Shown: one piece after another, positions 6,831 to 15,948 of the stretch
How positions within the stretch are numbered: position 1 is the stretch's first letter
Layout: each line of letters begins with the position of its first letter
From: an uncultured Verrucomicrobiota bacterium
GTDB lineage: Bacteria > Verrucomicrobiota > Verrucomicrobiia > Limisphaerales > JADLHS01
Direction of reading: 5' to 3'
DNA: 19,974 bases
NCBI GenBank assembly: GCA_937894935.1
Contig: CALAYC010000202.1
Span: 1-19,974 of the forward strand
Program-made: the position numbers and the translations under genes
The notes under the pieces: generated by a model
What the model was told of the DNA's origin: nothing
Seen by the model: the letters and a program-made list of their open reading frames with translations, nothing else
The model's database searches: none

Positions 6831-9302
6831 ATGATGACTAACTCCATGAAACACCTGAACTATATCTATCGCCGCCTGACGGGGACCGCAGTCGCGGTTA
6901 TTGCACTCGCTGCTACCGCGGCTCTGGCTGTCAACGATCTGCGTCCACCATCAGTACCACTGGTGGCCTGCGATCCTTACTTCAGCATCTGGTCGCCGGG
7001 CGATCGGTTGAATGATGTGGATACCGCGCATTGGACCGGCAAACCGCATCGGCTGATCAGTCGGGCGCAGATTGACGGCAAAACCTATCGCGTGATCGGC
7101 AAGGAAATGCCGGGCTTGCCGGCATTACCGCAAACGAAGTTGGAAGTGTTGCCTACGCGCACTATCTACACGTTCGAAGGTGAAGGCGTGCGCCTGAATC
7201 TCACGTTCATGACTCCCGCGTTGCCGGAAGACATCGATATTCTCTCGCGTCCGGTGACTTACGTAACGTGGGATTTCGAGGCGACGGATGGGAAAACGCA
7301 TCTGGTTTCACTGATGTTCGAAGGCGATAAGGAAATCGCGGTGAACACGCGGGATCAAAAGACGACGACGACCAATTACACCGACGGCAAGTGGGTCATC
7401 ACGAAGATCGGTTCAGTTGATCAGCCGGTGCTCGCCAAACGCGGTGATGATATCCGGATTGACTGGGGTTATTTCTATCAGGCCAAGCCGAAGGATTTCA
7501 CCAAGGAATTCAAGGTGGGCAGCAAGCCGGTTTCGAAATGGATCATCCTCGCTTACGACGACGAGTATTCGATTCAGTACATGAAGAAGAATCTGCGTCC
7601 GTACTGGCGGCGTAATGGCGATGACGCGACGAAATTGCTCCGCAAATCGGCGGCAGAATATGAGAAGCTCAAGAAGCGCTGTGAAGCGTTTGATGCCGAA
7701 TTGATGACTGACCTGCGCAATGCCGGTGGCGAAAAGTACGCGCGCATTGCGGCTTTGGCGTATCGCCAATGTTTCGCGGCCGGTAAGTTTGTGGCGGATG
7801 CGAATGGCCAGCCGATTTCATTCTGCAAAGAGAACCATTCCAACGGTTGCATCGGCACGTCGGACGTGTTTTATCCGATGTCACCACAATTCCTGTTGTT
7901 CGGTTCGTCAGTGGCCAAGTCGTTCCTCGTGCCGTTCATGGATTATGCCGCGAGCGAACGCTGGAAGTTCCCGTTTGCGCCGCATGACTTAGGCACGTAT
8001 CCGCACGCGAACGGTCAGGTGTATGGTGGCGGTGAACGCAGCGAAGAGAATCAGATGCCGGTCGAAGAAAGCGGCAATCTGCTCATCCTCATGGCGGCGG
8101 TCGCCGAAATGGATGGCAACGCCAGTTTTGCCAGTCGTTATTGGCCGACGCTGACTCGTTGGGCGGAATATCTCAAGGACAAGGGTTTTGATCCGGAGAA
8201 TCAATTGTGCACGGACGACTTTGCCGGGCACATGGCGCACAACGTGAACCTGAGCGTGAAGGCGATTTGCGGTTTGGCTTCGTATGCGAAGTTGTGCGAG
8301 ATGCGCGGCGATAAGGCCACGGCTGCGAAATATTTCACCACGGCGCGTGAATTCGTGCAACGCTGGCTCAAGGAAGCTGATGATGGCGAGAAATATCGAT
8401 TGGCATTTGATCGTCCCGGCACGTGGAGTCAGAAATACAATCTCATGTGGGATCGCGTTCTCGGCTTGAATCTGTTCCCGGCAGAAGTGGCGAAAAAGGA
8501 AATGGCGTTCTATCGGAAGATGCAGAACAAATACGGTCTGCCGCTCGACAATCGTGAGACTTACACCAAACTCGACTGGATTGTTTGGACAGCCACGTTG
8601 ACGCAGGATCGGGCGGATTTCGAAGCGTTGATCGATCCGATTTACAAGTTCCTTAATGAGACGCCGGATCGTGCTCCGATGGGTGACTGGTATAAGACGA
8701 AGACCGCAAGGAAAGAAGGTTTCACCGCGCGTCCGGTCGTGGGCGCTGTGTTTGCGCCGCTGCTTTACGACAAGGCGGTTTGGCAGAAGTGGGCAAAGCG
8801 CGACAAAACCAAAGCCAAGAACTGGGCGCCGATTCCGAAATTGCCGACGGTGACAACCATCGTTCCGGCGGCGGATAAACAGGCAGCGAAATGGCGCTAC
8901 ACCACATCGCGTCCAGCGGACGGTTGGTTTAAAGCGGACTTCGACGTGTCTTCATGGAAAGAAGGTTGGAGTGGATTCGGTACCGCTGGCACACCTGGTT
9001 CGATTATCGGCACAACCTGGAATACGTCCGACATCTGGATTCGTCGCGAAGTGGAACTGCCAGCCGAGACGCTCGCGAAGCAGCAACTCTGGTTGCATCA
9101 CGACGAAGATGTGGAGGTTTACATCAACGGCGTGTTGGCGTTCAAAACGGTAGGGTTTGTCGGAAGTTACGACGCCTTCCCGTTGACTCCGGAAGGACGC
9201 GCCGCGCTGAAGCCGGGCAAGAATCTGATTGCGATTCATTGCCGACAAACGACCGGCGGTCAATACATCGACGCCGGATTCGTCACGGTAAAAGCGGACT
9301 GA
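6831..9302 (+). CDS. Secreted glutaminase-A-family protein with C-terminal galactose-binding-like domain
   Basis: This 823-residue exported protein has the full GtaA-family architecture. A signal peptide covers about residues 1-33. The DUF4964-type N-terminus (PLVACDPYFSIWSP...HWTG) spans about 38-100, a beta-rich DUF5127-like region about 100-300, and the six-hairpin catalytic-type domain about 300-650. The last is recognisable by YRQCFAAGK, ENHSNGCIGTSDVFYP, PFAPHDLGTYPHANGQ, MPVEESGNLLIL, QLCTDDFAGHMAHNVNLSVKA and PLDNRETYTKLDW, all tightly conserved in the family. The fungal prototype hydrolyses glutamine to glutamate and ammonia; for bacterial members the true substrate is generally untested. 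Residues about 680-823 form a beta-sandwich resembling glycosidase sugar-binding domains, an addition to the core. ATGs at 6831, 6834 and 6846 are all possible starts. It follows the pseudopilin gene by 19 nt and ends before a strong terminator. Confidence 0.93.
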   Translation: MMTNSMKHLNYIYRRLTGTAVAVIALAATAALAVNDLRPPSVPLVACDPYFSIWSPGDRLNDVDTAHWTGKPHRLISRAQIDGKTYRVIGKEMPGLPALPQTKLEVLPTRTIYTFEGEGVRLNLTFMTPALPEDIDILSRPVTYVTWDFEATDGKTHLVSLMFEGDKEIAVNTRDQKTTTTNYTDGKWVITKIGSVDQPVLAKRGDDIRIDWGYFYQAKPKDFTKEFKVGSKPVSKWIILAYDDEYSIQYMKKNLRPYWRRNGDDATKLLRKSAAEYEKLKKRCEAFDAELMTDLRNAGGEKYARIAALAYRQCFAAGKFVADANGQPISFCKENHSNGCIGTSDVFYPMSPQFLLFGSSVAKSFLVPFMDYAASERWKFPFAPHDLGTYPHANGQVYGGGERSEENQMPVEESGNLLILMAAVAEMDGNASFASRYWPTLTRWAEYLKDKGFDPENQLCTDDFAGHMAHNVNLSVKAICGLASYAKLCEMRGDKATAAKYFTTAREFVQRWLKEADDGEKYRLAFDRPGTWSQKYNLMWDRVLGLNLFPAEVAKKEMAFYRKMQNKYGLPLDNRETYTKLDWIVWTATLTQDRADFEALIDPIYKFLNETPDRAPMGDWYKTKTARKEGFTARPVVGAVFAPLLYDKAVWQKWAKRDKTKAKNWAPIPKLPTVTTIVPAADKQAAKWRYTTSRPADGWFKADFDVSSWKEGWSGFGTAGTPGSIIGTTWNTSDIWIRREVELPAETLAKQQLWLHHDEDVEVYINGVLAFKTVGFVGSYDAFPLTPEGRAALKPGKNLIAIHCRQTTGGQYIDAGFVTVKAD

Positions 9303-9326
9303 GTTATCTGATAATCGGTTGAGCTC

Positions 9327-9360
9327 ACGAGCCTTGAGGCTTTCCTCAAGGCTCGTTTTT
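9327..9360 (+). terminator. Rho-independent terminator after the glutaminase-family gene
   Basis: A perfect 12-bp stem (9328-9339 with 9344-9355), extended by one further A-T pair, has a 4-nt CTTT loop and is followed directly by TTTTT. It starts 25 nt after the stop codon at 9302 and closes the pseudopilin-glutaminase transcription unit. Confidence 0.95.
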
Positions 9361-9411
9361 CTTTAACTACACGTTTCAATATTTCCATTTGAAATCCGCT
9401 TTATCCGGAAT

Positions 9412-9431
9412 TGTCGCATATTTGTGCGACG
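9412..9431. promoter_or_regulatory. Palindromic site C, upstream of the LamG/dehydrogenase giant gene
   Basis: Half-sites TGTCGCA and TGCGACG are separated by 6 nt; the arms GTCGCA/TGCGAC are perfectly complementary. It lies 116 nt before the ATG at 9548, in the 245-nt gap after the preceding terminator. A promoter-like pair overlaps it: TTGTCG (9411-9416), 16-nt spacer, GATAAT (9433-9438). If that promoter is real, a protein bound to the palindrome would overlap the polymerase site. The promoter reading is tentative. Confidence 0.5.
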
Positions 9432-9547
9432 GGATAATCAAGAGAATTTGTGTCACCGTGAAATCGAATACATTTCATTAGTCCCCCTTTCGTATCATCC
9501 CGGCTGAGGCCCGTGGAGACGAGTGGCGGCTTGCTGTTGTTTTAACT

Positions 9548-12500
9548 ATGCGACTTTTCAAGAACTGGTCGAACTGGCTGAGCGGAATCGTAATTGTCAT
9601 CCTCCTTGGGTTGAGCCGGGAAGCCGTCGCACAGCCGTACGGATTGAACCAGGCCGAGCCCTTCAACGCCTATCTCAATAATACCTTTCCAAACAAAGCG
9701 CCGAATACGACGACGACGTTCGATGTGGAAGTTGCCTTCACTAATCTGACGTTCAATCTTGCGATGCAGCTCATTCCGTATCCGAACACGAACCGGCTTG
9801 TGTTGGTCGAGAAATCGGGACGGATTCGCATGTTCGAGAATCGGCGGAACGTCACGCAGGGCGAGGTGGCGATGTTTCTCGATATCAGCGATCGCGTGTT
9901 CGATAACTCGGATTCCGGTGCGACGGGTATTGCATTTCATCCGGAGTTTGGTCAGCCGGGTTCAACCAATCGCGGCTTCGTTTACATCACTTACAAATGG
10001 CGGCCTTCCGGTCTCGGCGGAAATTCTGATTACGGTTACATCCGTTTGTCGCGTTTCACTGTACCCGATGGGCAGATGACGGCTGACCCGAGTTCCGAGC
10101 TGATTTTAATTCAGCAATTCGATCAACAACAATTTCACGACGCGGGGCATCTGGAATTCGGGGCGGATTCGTTTTTGTATTTTGGCATCGGGGACGAAGG
10201 CGGCGCGAATGACGAATACAACGTGACGCAAAAATTGAATGAGCGACTGCACGCGGGAATTTTTCGCATTGATGTAAATCAGAATCCGGCTTTGAGTCAT
10301 CCGATCATCCGGCAGCCGTTTCATCATCCGAACATGCCGGCAAGTTGGCCCGAGAGTTTCACGGCGCATTACTATATTCCGAATTCCAATCCGTTCGTGA
10401 ATCCGGATGGCTCAGTGCTGGAAGAGTATTATGCGTTAGGTCTGCGTAATCCTTATCGCTTCAGCCGCGATCCGGTTACCGGGTTGGTTTGGGTGGGCGA
10501 TGTCGGGCAGGCAACAATGGAGGAAGTCAACATTTTGCAGCCGGGGCGGAATTATCAATGGGCTTATTTGGAAGGCACGGCCAATGGTCCGAAAGCCAAA
10601 CCGGCGAGCAATGATTTGATTGGAATCGAGCAAGGTCCGCTTTGGGAATACGGTCGTTCCGAGGGCGGCTGTGTCATCGGCGGCTTTGTTTATCGCGGCG
10701 TAGAATTTCCATCGCTGACCGGAAAATACATTTGCGTGGACAACGTTTCCGGCGCGATCTGGGCATTGAGTTCTTCGAATGGCGTGGACCTTACTTCGGT
10801 GGAGCGGATTGCGACGATGCCGCCCGGTTCGGTTTACGGAGGGACTTCGTCGTGCGGACGCGATGCGAATGGCGAGATTTATTTTCTCAAAGTCGGCGGC
10901 ACCGGTGCGGGACGTATCTATAAACTGAAAGCGCAAACCACCATCATTTCGGATCCGCCAGCGCAACTTTCTCAACTCGGTGCCTTCACCAGTCTCGCGA
11001 GTTTAACGCCGGTAACCGGCTTTTATCCGTATGAAGTCAACACGCCGTTGTGGTCGGACAACGCGGGAAAACGTCGTTGGCTTGCAGTGCCGAACAACGG
11101 CACACACAACACACCCGGTGAACAGATTGCTTTTTCGCCGGATGATTCCTGGCGCTTTCCGGCTGGCATGGTGTTCATCAAACATTTTGATTTGCCGATC
11201 AACGACACGAATAGCGCTTTGGTGAAACGGCTCGAAACGCGGTTTCTCGTCATGGACGGAGAAGGCGGCGCGTATGGTTTGACTTACAAATGGCGTGATG
11301 ACGAATCCGACGCCGATCTCCTGACTACGAGTGCCACGCAGGATTACGAGATCGTGAATGGGGATGGCACGATTCGCACGCAGACGTGGTACTTCCCGAG
11401 TCGATCGGACTGTATGAGTTGTCACACTGCCAATGCCGGTTACGTGTTGGGCGTGCGAACGCACCAGCTAAATTGTCCCACGACTTATCCGGCTACCGGC
11501 ATCACCGACAATCAACTGCGCGCGTTGGGGCATATCGGTCTGTTGGGAACGAATTACAGCGAGGTGCAGCTACCGAATTATCTTAAGGCCTATTCCCTTA
11601 CGAACGCCGCGGCGACATTGGAAGAGCGTGTACGTTCTTATCTCGATTCCAACTGTTCGCAATGTCATCGCCCGAACGGAGTGAACGCGTATTTCGATGC
11701 GCGTTACACAACGCCGTTGGCAGATCAGGGCATCATTCGCGGTCCAACGATTTTGTTCCTGAACAGTACGAATGACCGCGTGGTTGTGCCGCAGGATGTG
11801 GCGAGTTCGTTGTTGCACAATCGCGCGAATCGGGTCGGGCAATTTCAAATGCCGCCGCTTGCGAAGAACGTCGTGGACAGCAACGCGGTGGAGTTGATTG
11901 CTGCGTGGATTAACAGTTTGCCGATCGGACCGACGGCAACGTTGAGCGGTCCGGCCAATGTGAATGGTGCATTTTCGGTTATCGTGCAATTCAGTGCTGC
12001 GGTGACGGGTCTCACGGCAGGTGATTTTCAGGTGGAGAACGGTAGCGTGACGGGTTTCTCCGGTAGCGGCACAACGTACGCCGTCACGATTACACCGCTC
12101 GCGTATGGACCGGTGCGCGTGAAGTTACCGGCGAATCAAGCGCAGGACGGTTCGGCGCAAGGCAATTATGAATCGAATCTCCTGACGGTGAATTACAGCG
12201 ATATTCCGGCCGGTCTCGTGCACCGTTGGAGTTTCAACGATGGAACGGATTCGATCGGTGGCGCGACGGCGAGCCTGACGGGTGCGGCTTCGATCAGTGG
12301 TGGAAAATTGCTGCTGCCGGGTGGTGGCGTCTTTATGGATTACGCGTCGGTCAACATCAGCAACACGTTGGCGACGAGTCCGACGATTTCCGTCGAAGCG
12401 TGGTTCCGCATGACGACGATTCAGAACTGGTCGAAACTCTGGATGTTCGGGCGCGACGCAGCAGGTGAGCCGGCTTTGTCTTACATCAATTTCACACCAA

Positions 12501-15500
12501 ACACTGCGGGCGGTTATCCCAAATTGGATTTTGACACTGCGTTCGGTGGTGAATTGAACACAACGGCAGCGCCAAATCCGGGAGGGCTGAATGCAAACAC
12601 TGATTATCATGTGGTCGCGGTGTTTGATTCCGGCTCGGACCTGATGTTGTTTTACATCAACGGAGAGTTGGTTGATTTGGCGTCGATGGGTGGCGGTGAT
12701 ATCACGCAGTTGAATGCTAATCTCGCGCGATTCGGAGCGGGCTTTTTCTGGGGTGACCCGGATCTGAGTGGTTCGATTGATGAACTCCGCATCTGGAATG
12801 TGGCGCTTTCCGATGAGACGATCGCCAACAGTTATGCCGCCGGGCCGGATAATCTTCCCGCGCCAGGACACGTCCCGCCGACGATTTCGAGCATTCCCAA
12901 CCAGACGATCTTTACCAACACGTCAACCGGTCCGATTGCGTTTCAACTCACGCCCGGCAGTGTGCCGATTGAAAACGTCACGCTCAGCGGCAGTTCTTCC
13001 AGTCAAACGCTCGTGCCTGACGCCAACATCGTGATTGGCGGCAGCGGTTTGAATCGCACGGTCACCGTTACGCCTGCGCCGAATCAAAATGGGACGGTCA
13101 CGATTACGATTTCTGCGTTCGATGGTGTGACTACGGTGCATCGCAATTTCCAACTCGCGGTGAACATCGTTCCGCCAGAGCCGGTGCTGTTGCATCGCTG
13201 GAGTTTCAACGGCAACACGAACGATGCGATCGGCAATGCGCACGCGTCGTTGCGCGGCGCTGCGACGATTTCCGGAAACGCATTGCAAATTCCCGGCGGG
13301 GCGCCGCGAGTCAACTGCGCTACGGTGGATCTTGCCAGCACGTTCGCGGCGAACGGCAGTGTCTCGATTGAGACATGGTTTACGGTCAATACGATGCAGG
13401 ATTGGTCCAAGGTGTGGATGTTCGGTCGCAACACCGGCAGCCAGCCGTCGTTGTGCAACTTGAGTTTTACTCCGCGCATCGGGTCGGCAGGTAATTTTCC
13501 GAAGATTGAAATTGATCCCCCGACGTTGGGCGAAATCAGCACGGTCGGTGGTCCGTCCGATCCCGGCATGATGAGCGCGGGTGTTCTGTATCACGTGGTG
13601 ACGGTGTATGACGCGTACAACGATACGATGTCGTTTTACATTAATGGCGTTTGGGCTGATGCCGCGAGCATGAGCGGATTCAATATCACCGATCTCAATA
13701 TCAATGAGTGTTATTTTGGTGCGGCGGTTTTCTATAACGACCCGAATCTCAATGGCAGCATTGACGAAATGCGAATCTGGAACGGACCGTTGTCAGCGGA
13801 ACGGATCGCGCAAAATTACGCGCTCGGACCGAACAGCATCGGTGGGCCGGGTTATGAACCGCCGACGCTTTCGGAGTTTGGTGATTTGATGACGACGCCC
13901 GGTGTGGTGACGTTGCCGCAGCCGTTCAACGTTACTCCAGGCTCGGTGCCAGCGGGTTCACTCAACATCAGCGCGGTGTCATCCAATCCAACGCTGATTC
14001 CGAACACAAACATCACGCTGGGCGGCAGCGGATTGAATCGTACGATCAGCGTGTTGCCGGTAGCGGGACAGCGGGGCACGGCGACGATTACGGTTTCGGT
14101 GAACGATGGTGTGGCGCAGGTGACTCGGAGTTTTTTGGTCGCGGTAACGGCGCCGCCGGTGGCGCATTATCGATTTGATGGTAATGCGCAGGACAGCAGC
14201 GGCAATGGCAATCACGGCACCGCGAATGGCGGTACGAGTTACACCGTCGGCAAAGTTGGTAGTCAGGCCATCTCGTTCAATGGTGTGAATGCTTACGTGG
14301 ATATTCCGGTGGCGACGCGGACGAGCTTCTCAATTTTGTTCTGGGCGCGCACTACGGACACCGGTGCTACGGGCGGGTGGTTTGACGGCAAAGGTTTCGT
14401 GGATGGCGATGTTCCCGGCGCGACGACCGATTTCGGAACAGCGCTCGTGGGAGGGAAATTCGGCTTTGGTGTGGGTAATCCCAACACGACGATTACGTCC
14501 AGCACATCGGTCAACGATGGCCAATGGCATCTGCTCGCTGTGACGCGTTCATCAGCTTCCGGCGCAATGAACCTTTATGTGGATGGTCAGTTGGAAGCGA
14601 CGGCGACTGGTCCGACGGGAACGCGCGCGGCACCAACGTTTTTACGCATCGGAGCAATCGCCAGCGGCGGTGGCACAAAATTTTTGAACGGCACGATGGA
14701 TGATGTGCGGTTGTACGATTATGTGTTGTCGAGTGGAGAAATTGCCGCGCTGACAACTGTGCCGGAACCGCCGGTAATTACCGTTCCTCCTGCTAATCAA
14801 TCGGTGGCGCTTGGCGGTGACGTTACTCTGGAAGTTACAGCGACCGGTAGCGCGCCGTTGAGTTATCAATGGCGGAAGAATGGAATCAATCTTGCCGGTG
14901 CAAACTTCGCTTCACTGGAGTTGAGCGAGGTGCAATTCAGTGACGCGGGTAATTACTCAGTGGTGGTCGCGAATAACGGCGGCAGTGTGACGAGCGTCGT
15001 TGCGATAGTGACAGTTTATAATCCACAAACTGTGCCGGGATTGTTGCATCGCTGGAGTTTCAATGATGGCACGGATTCCGTTGGCGGCGCTCACGCGGTA
15101 TTGATCGGCAACGCAACTTATCTCAACGGCCAACTTCAACTGCCGAGCGGTGGCGTAGCAGCCGATTTCGCGACGGTCAATCTTGGCAGCACGCTGTCGA
15201 ATTATCCGAGTGTTACGGTGGAAACCTGGTTCACGCTCAATCAACTCAATGATTGGAGCAAGGTGTGGATGTTCGGTCGCGACGCTGCCGCTCAGCCGGG
15301 TTTATCCTATATCAATTTCACGCCGCGTTCAGGCATTCCCGGCAATCCACCTAAGATTGATTTTGATCCGATTATGGATGGCGAACTCAATACGCTGGGC
15401 GGAGCGAATCCTCCGGCGTTGATCGCTGGATCGCCATATCACGTGGTCGCCGTCTTTGATGCAGCCAATGATCTGATGAGTTTTTATATCAATGGTGTAC

Positions 15501-15931
15501 TCGCAGATTCCGCGGCGATGGGGGGTCGCAACATCACCAATTTGCAGGCGAACTTAGCGCGCTTCGGTGCGGGCTTCCACTATGCAGATCCGGATTTGAA
15601 CGGCTCAATTGACGAACTGCGCATCTGGGCGGGTGCAATGAGCGCGGCGCAAGTGGCAACGAATTTTGCGAATGGACCGGAAATGATTTCGGCGATCGTG
15701 CCTCGACCGGCGATTGAAAGTTATGAATTGGTGGCCGGACCGGCGTTGCGACTGGGTGGCGCGGGTGTTGTGGGACAAACTTACGTGCTGCAGGCTGCAA
15801 CGAGTCTGACGTCACCGATTCAATGGACTTCTATCGCTACGAATACGGTGGGAATCAGCGGGCAGTTCGAATTCCATGACTCGCAAGTCGCAAATCAGCC
15901 GCGACGGTTTTATCGAGTGGCGACGCAGTAG
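9548..15931 (+). CDS. Giant mosaic exported protein: sugar-dehydrogenase-type propeller, dihaem region, Ig-like and four LamG-like domains
   Basis: This 2127-residue protein has an N-terminal export signal (hydrophobic stretch about residues 12-28, then AQP). Residues about 57-465 match glucose/sorbosone dehydrogenase propellers, with FHDAGHLEFG around His197, GIGDEGG and GLRNPYRFSRDP; such enzymes use PQQ to oxidise sugars. Residues about 470-800 carry CMSCH (622-626) and CSQCH (703-707) with a candidate axial Met768. This resembles the dihaem domain family often fused to such dehydrogenases, so electrons could pass from PQQ to haem. A bacterial Ig-like domain follows (about 800-888). LamG/concanavalin-like domains lie at 891-1103, 1214-1431, 1539-1737 and 1832-2046, with Ig- or cadherin-like linkers between and an I-set-type Ig at 1739-1829. 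The first, second and fourth LamG domains are close copies starting HRWSFN; the third is a different subtype. The C-terminus is a 75-residue module ending RFYRV. Substrate is unknown. Confidence 0.9.
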   Translation: MRLFKNWSNWLSGIVIVILLGLSREAVAQPYGLNQAEPFNAYLNNTFPNKAPNTTTTFDVEVAFTNLTFNLAMQLIPYPNTNRLVLVEKSGRIRMFENRRNVTQGEVAMFLDISDRVFDNSDSGATGIAFHPEFGQPGSTNRGFVYITYKWRPSGLGGNSDYGYIRLSRFTVPDGQMTADPSSELILIQQFDQQQFHDAGHLEFGADSFLYFGIGDEGGANDEYNVTQKLNERLHAGIFRIDVNQNPALSHPIIRQPFHHPNMPASWPESFTAHYYIPNSNPFVNPDGSVLEEYYALGLRNPYRFSRDPVTGLVWVGDVGQATMEEVNILQPGRNYQWAYLEGTANGPKAKPASNDLIGIEQGPLWEYGRSEGGCVIGGFVYRGVEFPSLTGKYICVDNVSGAIWALSSSNGVDLTSVERIATMPPGSVYGGTSSCGRDANGEIYFLKVGGTGAGRIYKLKAQTTIISDPPAQLSQLGAFTSLASLTPVTGFYPYEVNTPLWSDNAGKRRWLAVPNNGTHNTPGEQIAFSPDDSWRFPAGMVFIKHFDLPINDTNSALVKRLETRFLVMDGEGGAYGLTYKWRDDESDADLLTTSATQDYEIVNGDGTIRTQTWYFPSRSDCMSCHTANAGYVLGVRTHQLNCPTTYPATGITDNQLRALGHIGLLGTNYSEVQLPNYLKAYSLTNAAATLEERVRSYLDSNCSQCHRPNGVNAYFDARYTTPLADQGIIRGPTILFLNSTNDRVVVPQDVASSLLHNRANRVGQFQMPPLAKNVVDSNAVELIAAWINSLPIGPTATLSGPANVNGAFSVIVQFSAAVTGLTAGDFQVENGSVTGFSGSGTTYAVTITPLAYGPVRVKLPANQAQDGSAQGNYESNLLTVNYSDIPAGLVHRWSFNDGTDSIGGATASLTGAASISGGKLLLPGGGVFMDYASVNISNTLATSPTISVEAWFRMTTIQNWSKLWMFGRDAAGEPALSYINFTPNTAGGYPKLDFDTAFGGELNTTAAPNPGGLNANTDYHVVAVFDSGSDLMLFYINGELVDLASMGGGDITQLNANLARFGAGFFWGDPDLSGSIDELRIWNVALSDETIANSYAAGPDNLPAPGHVPPTISSIPNQTIFTNTSTGPIAFQLTPGSVPIENVTLSGSSSSQTLVPDANIVIGGSGLNRTVTVTPAPNQNGTVTITISAFDGVTTVHRNFQLAVNIVPPEPVLLHRWSFNGNTNDAIGNAHASLRGAATISGNALQIPGGAPRVNCATVDLASTFAANGSVSIETWFTVNTMQDWSKVWMFGRNTGSQPSLCNLSFTPRIGSAGNFPKIEIDPPTLGEISTVGGPSDPGMMSAGVLYHVVTVYDAYNDTMSFYINGVWADAASMSGFNITDLNINECYFGAAVFYNDPNLNGSIDEMRIWNGPLSAERIAQNYALGPNSIGGPGYEPPTLSEFGDLMTTPGVVTLPQPFNVTPGSVPAGSLNISAVSSNPTLIPNTNITLGGSGLNRTISVLPVAGQRGTATITVSVNDGVAQVTRSFLVAVTAPPVAHYRFDGNAQDSSGNGNHGTANGGTSYTVGKVGSQAISFNGVNAYVDIPVATRTSFSILFWARTTDTGATGGWFDGKGFVDGDVPGATTDFGTALVGGKFGFGVGNPNTTITSSTSVNDGQWHLLAVTRSSASGAMNLYVDGQLEATATGPTGTRAAPTFLRIGAIASGGGTKFLNGTMDDVRLYDYVLSSGEIAALTTVPEPPVITVPPANQSVALGGDVTLEVTATGSAPLSYQWRKNGINLAGANFASLELSEVQFSDAGNYSVVVANNGGSVTSVVAIVTVYNPQTVPGLLHRWSFNDGTDSVGGAHAVLIGNATYLNGQLQLPSGGVAADFATVNLGSTLSNYPSVTVETWFTLNQLNDWSKVWMFGRDAAAQPGLSYINFTPRSGIPGNPPKIDFDPIMDGELNTLGGANPPALIAGSPYHVVAVFDAANDLMSFYINGVLADSAAMGGRNITNLQANLARFGAGFHYADPDLNGSIDELRIWAGAMSAAQVATNFANGPEMISAIVPRPAIESYELVAGPALRLGGAGVVGQTYVLQAATSLTSPIQWTSIATNTVGISGQFEFHDSQVANQPRRFYRVATQ

Positions 15932-15948
15932 GAGCGTTGCTGCGAGAA

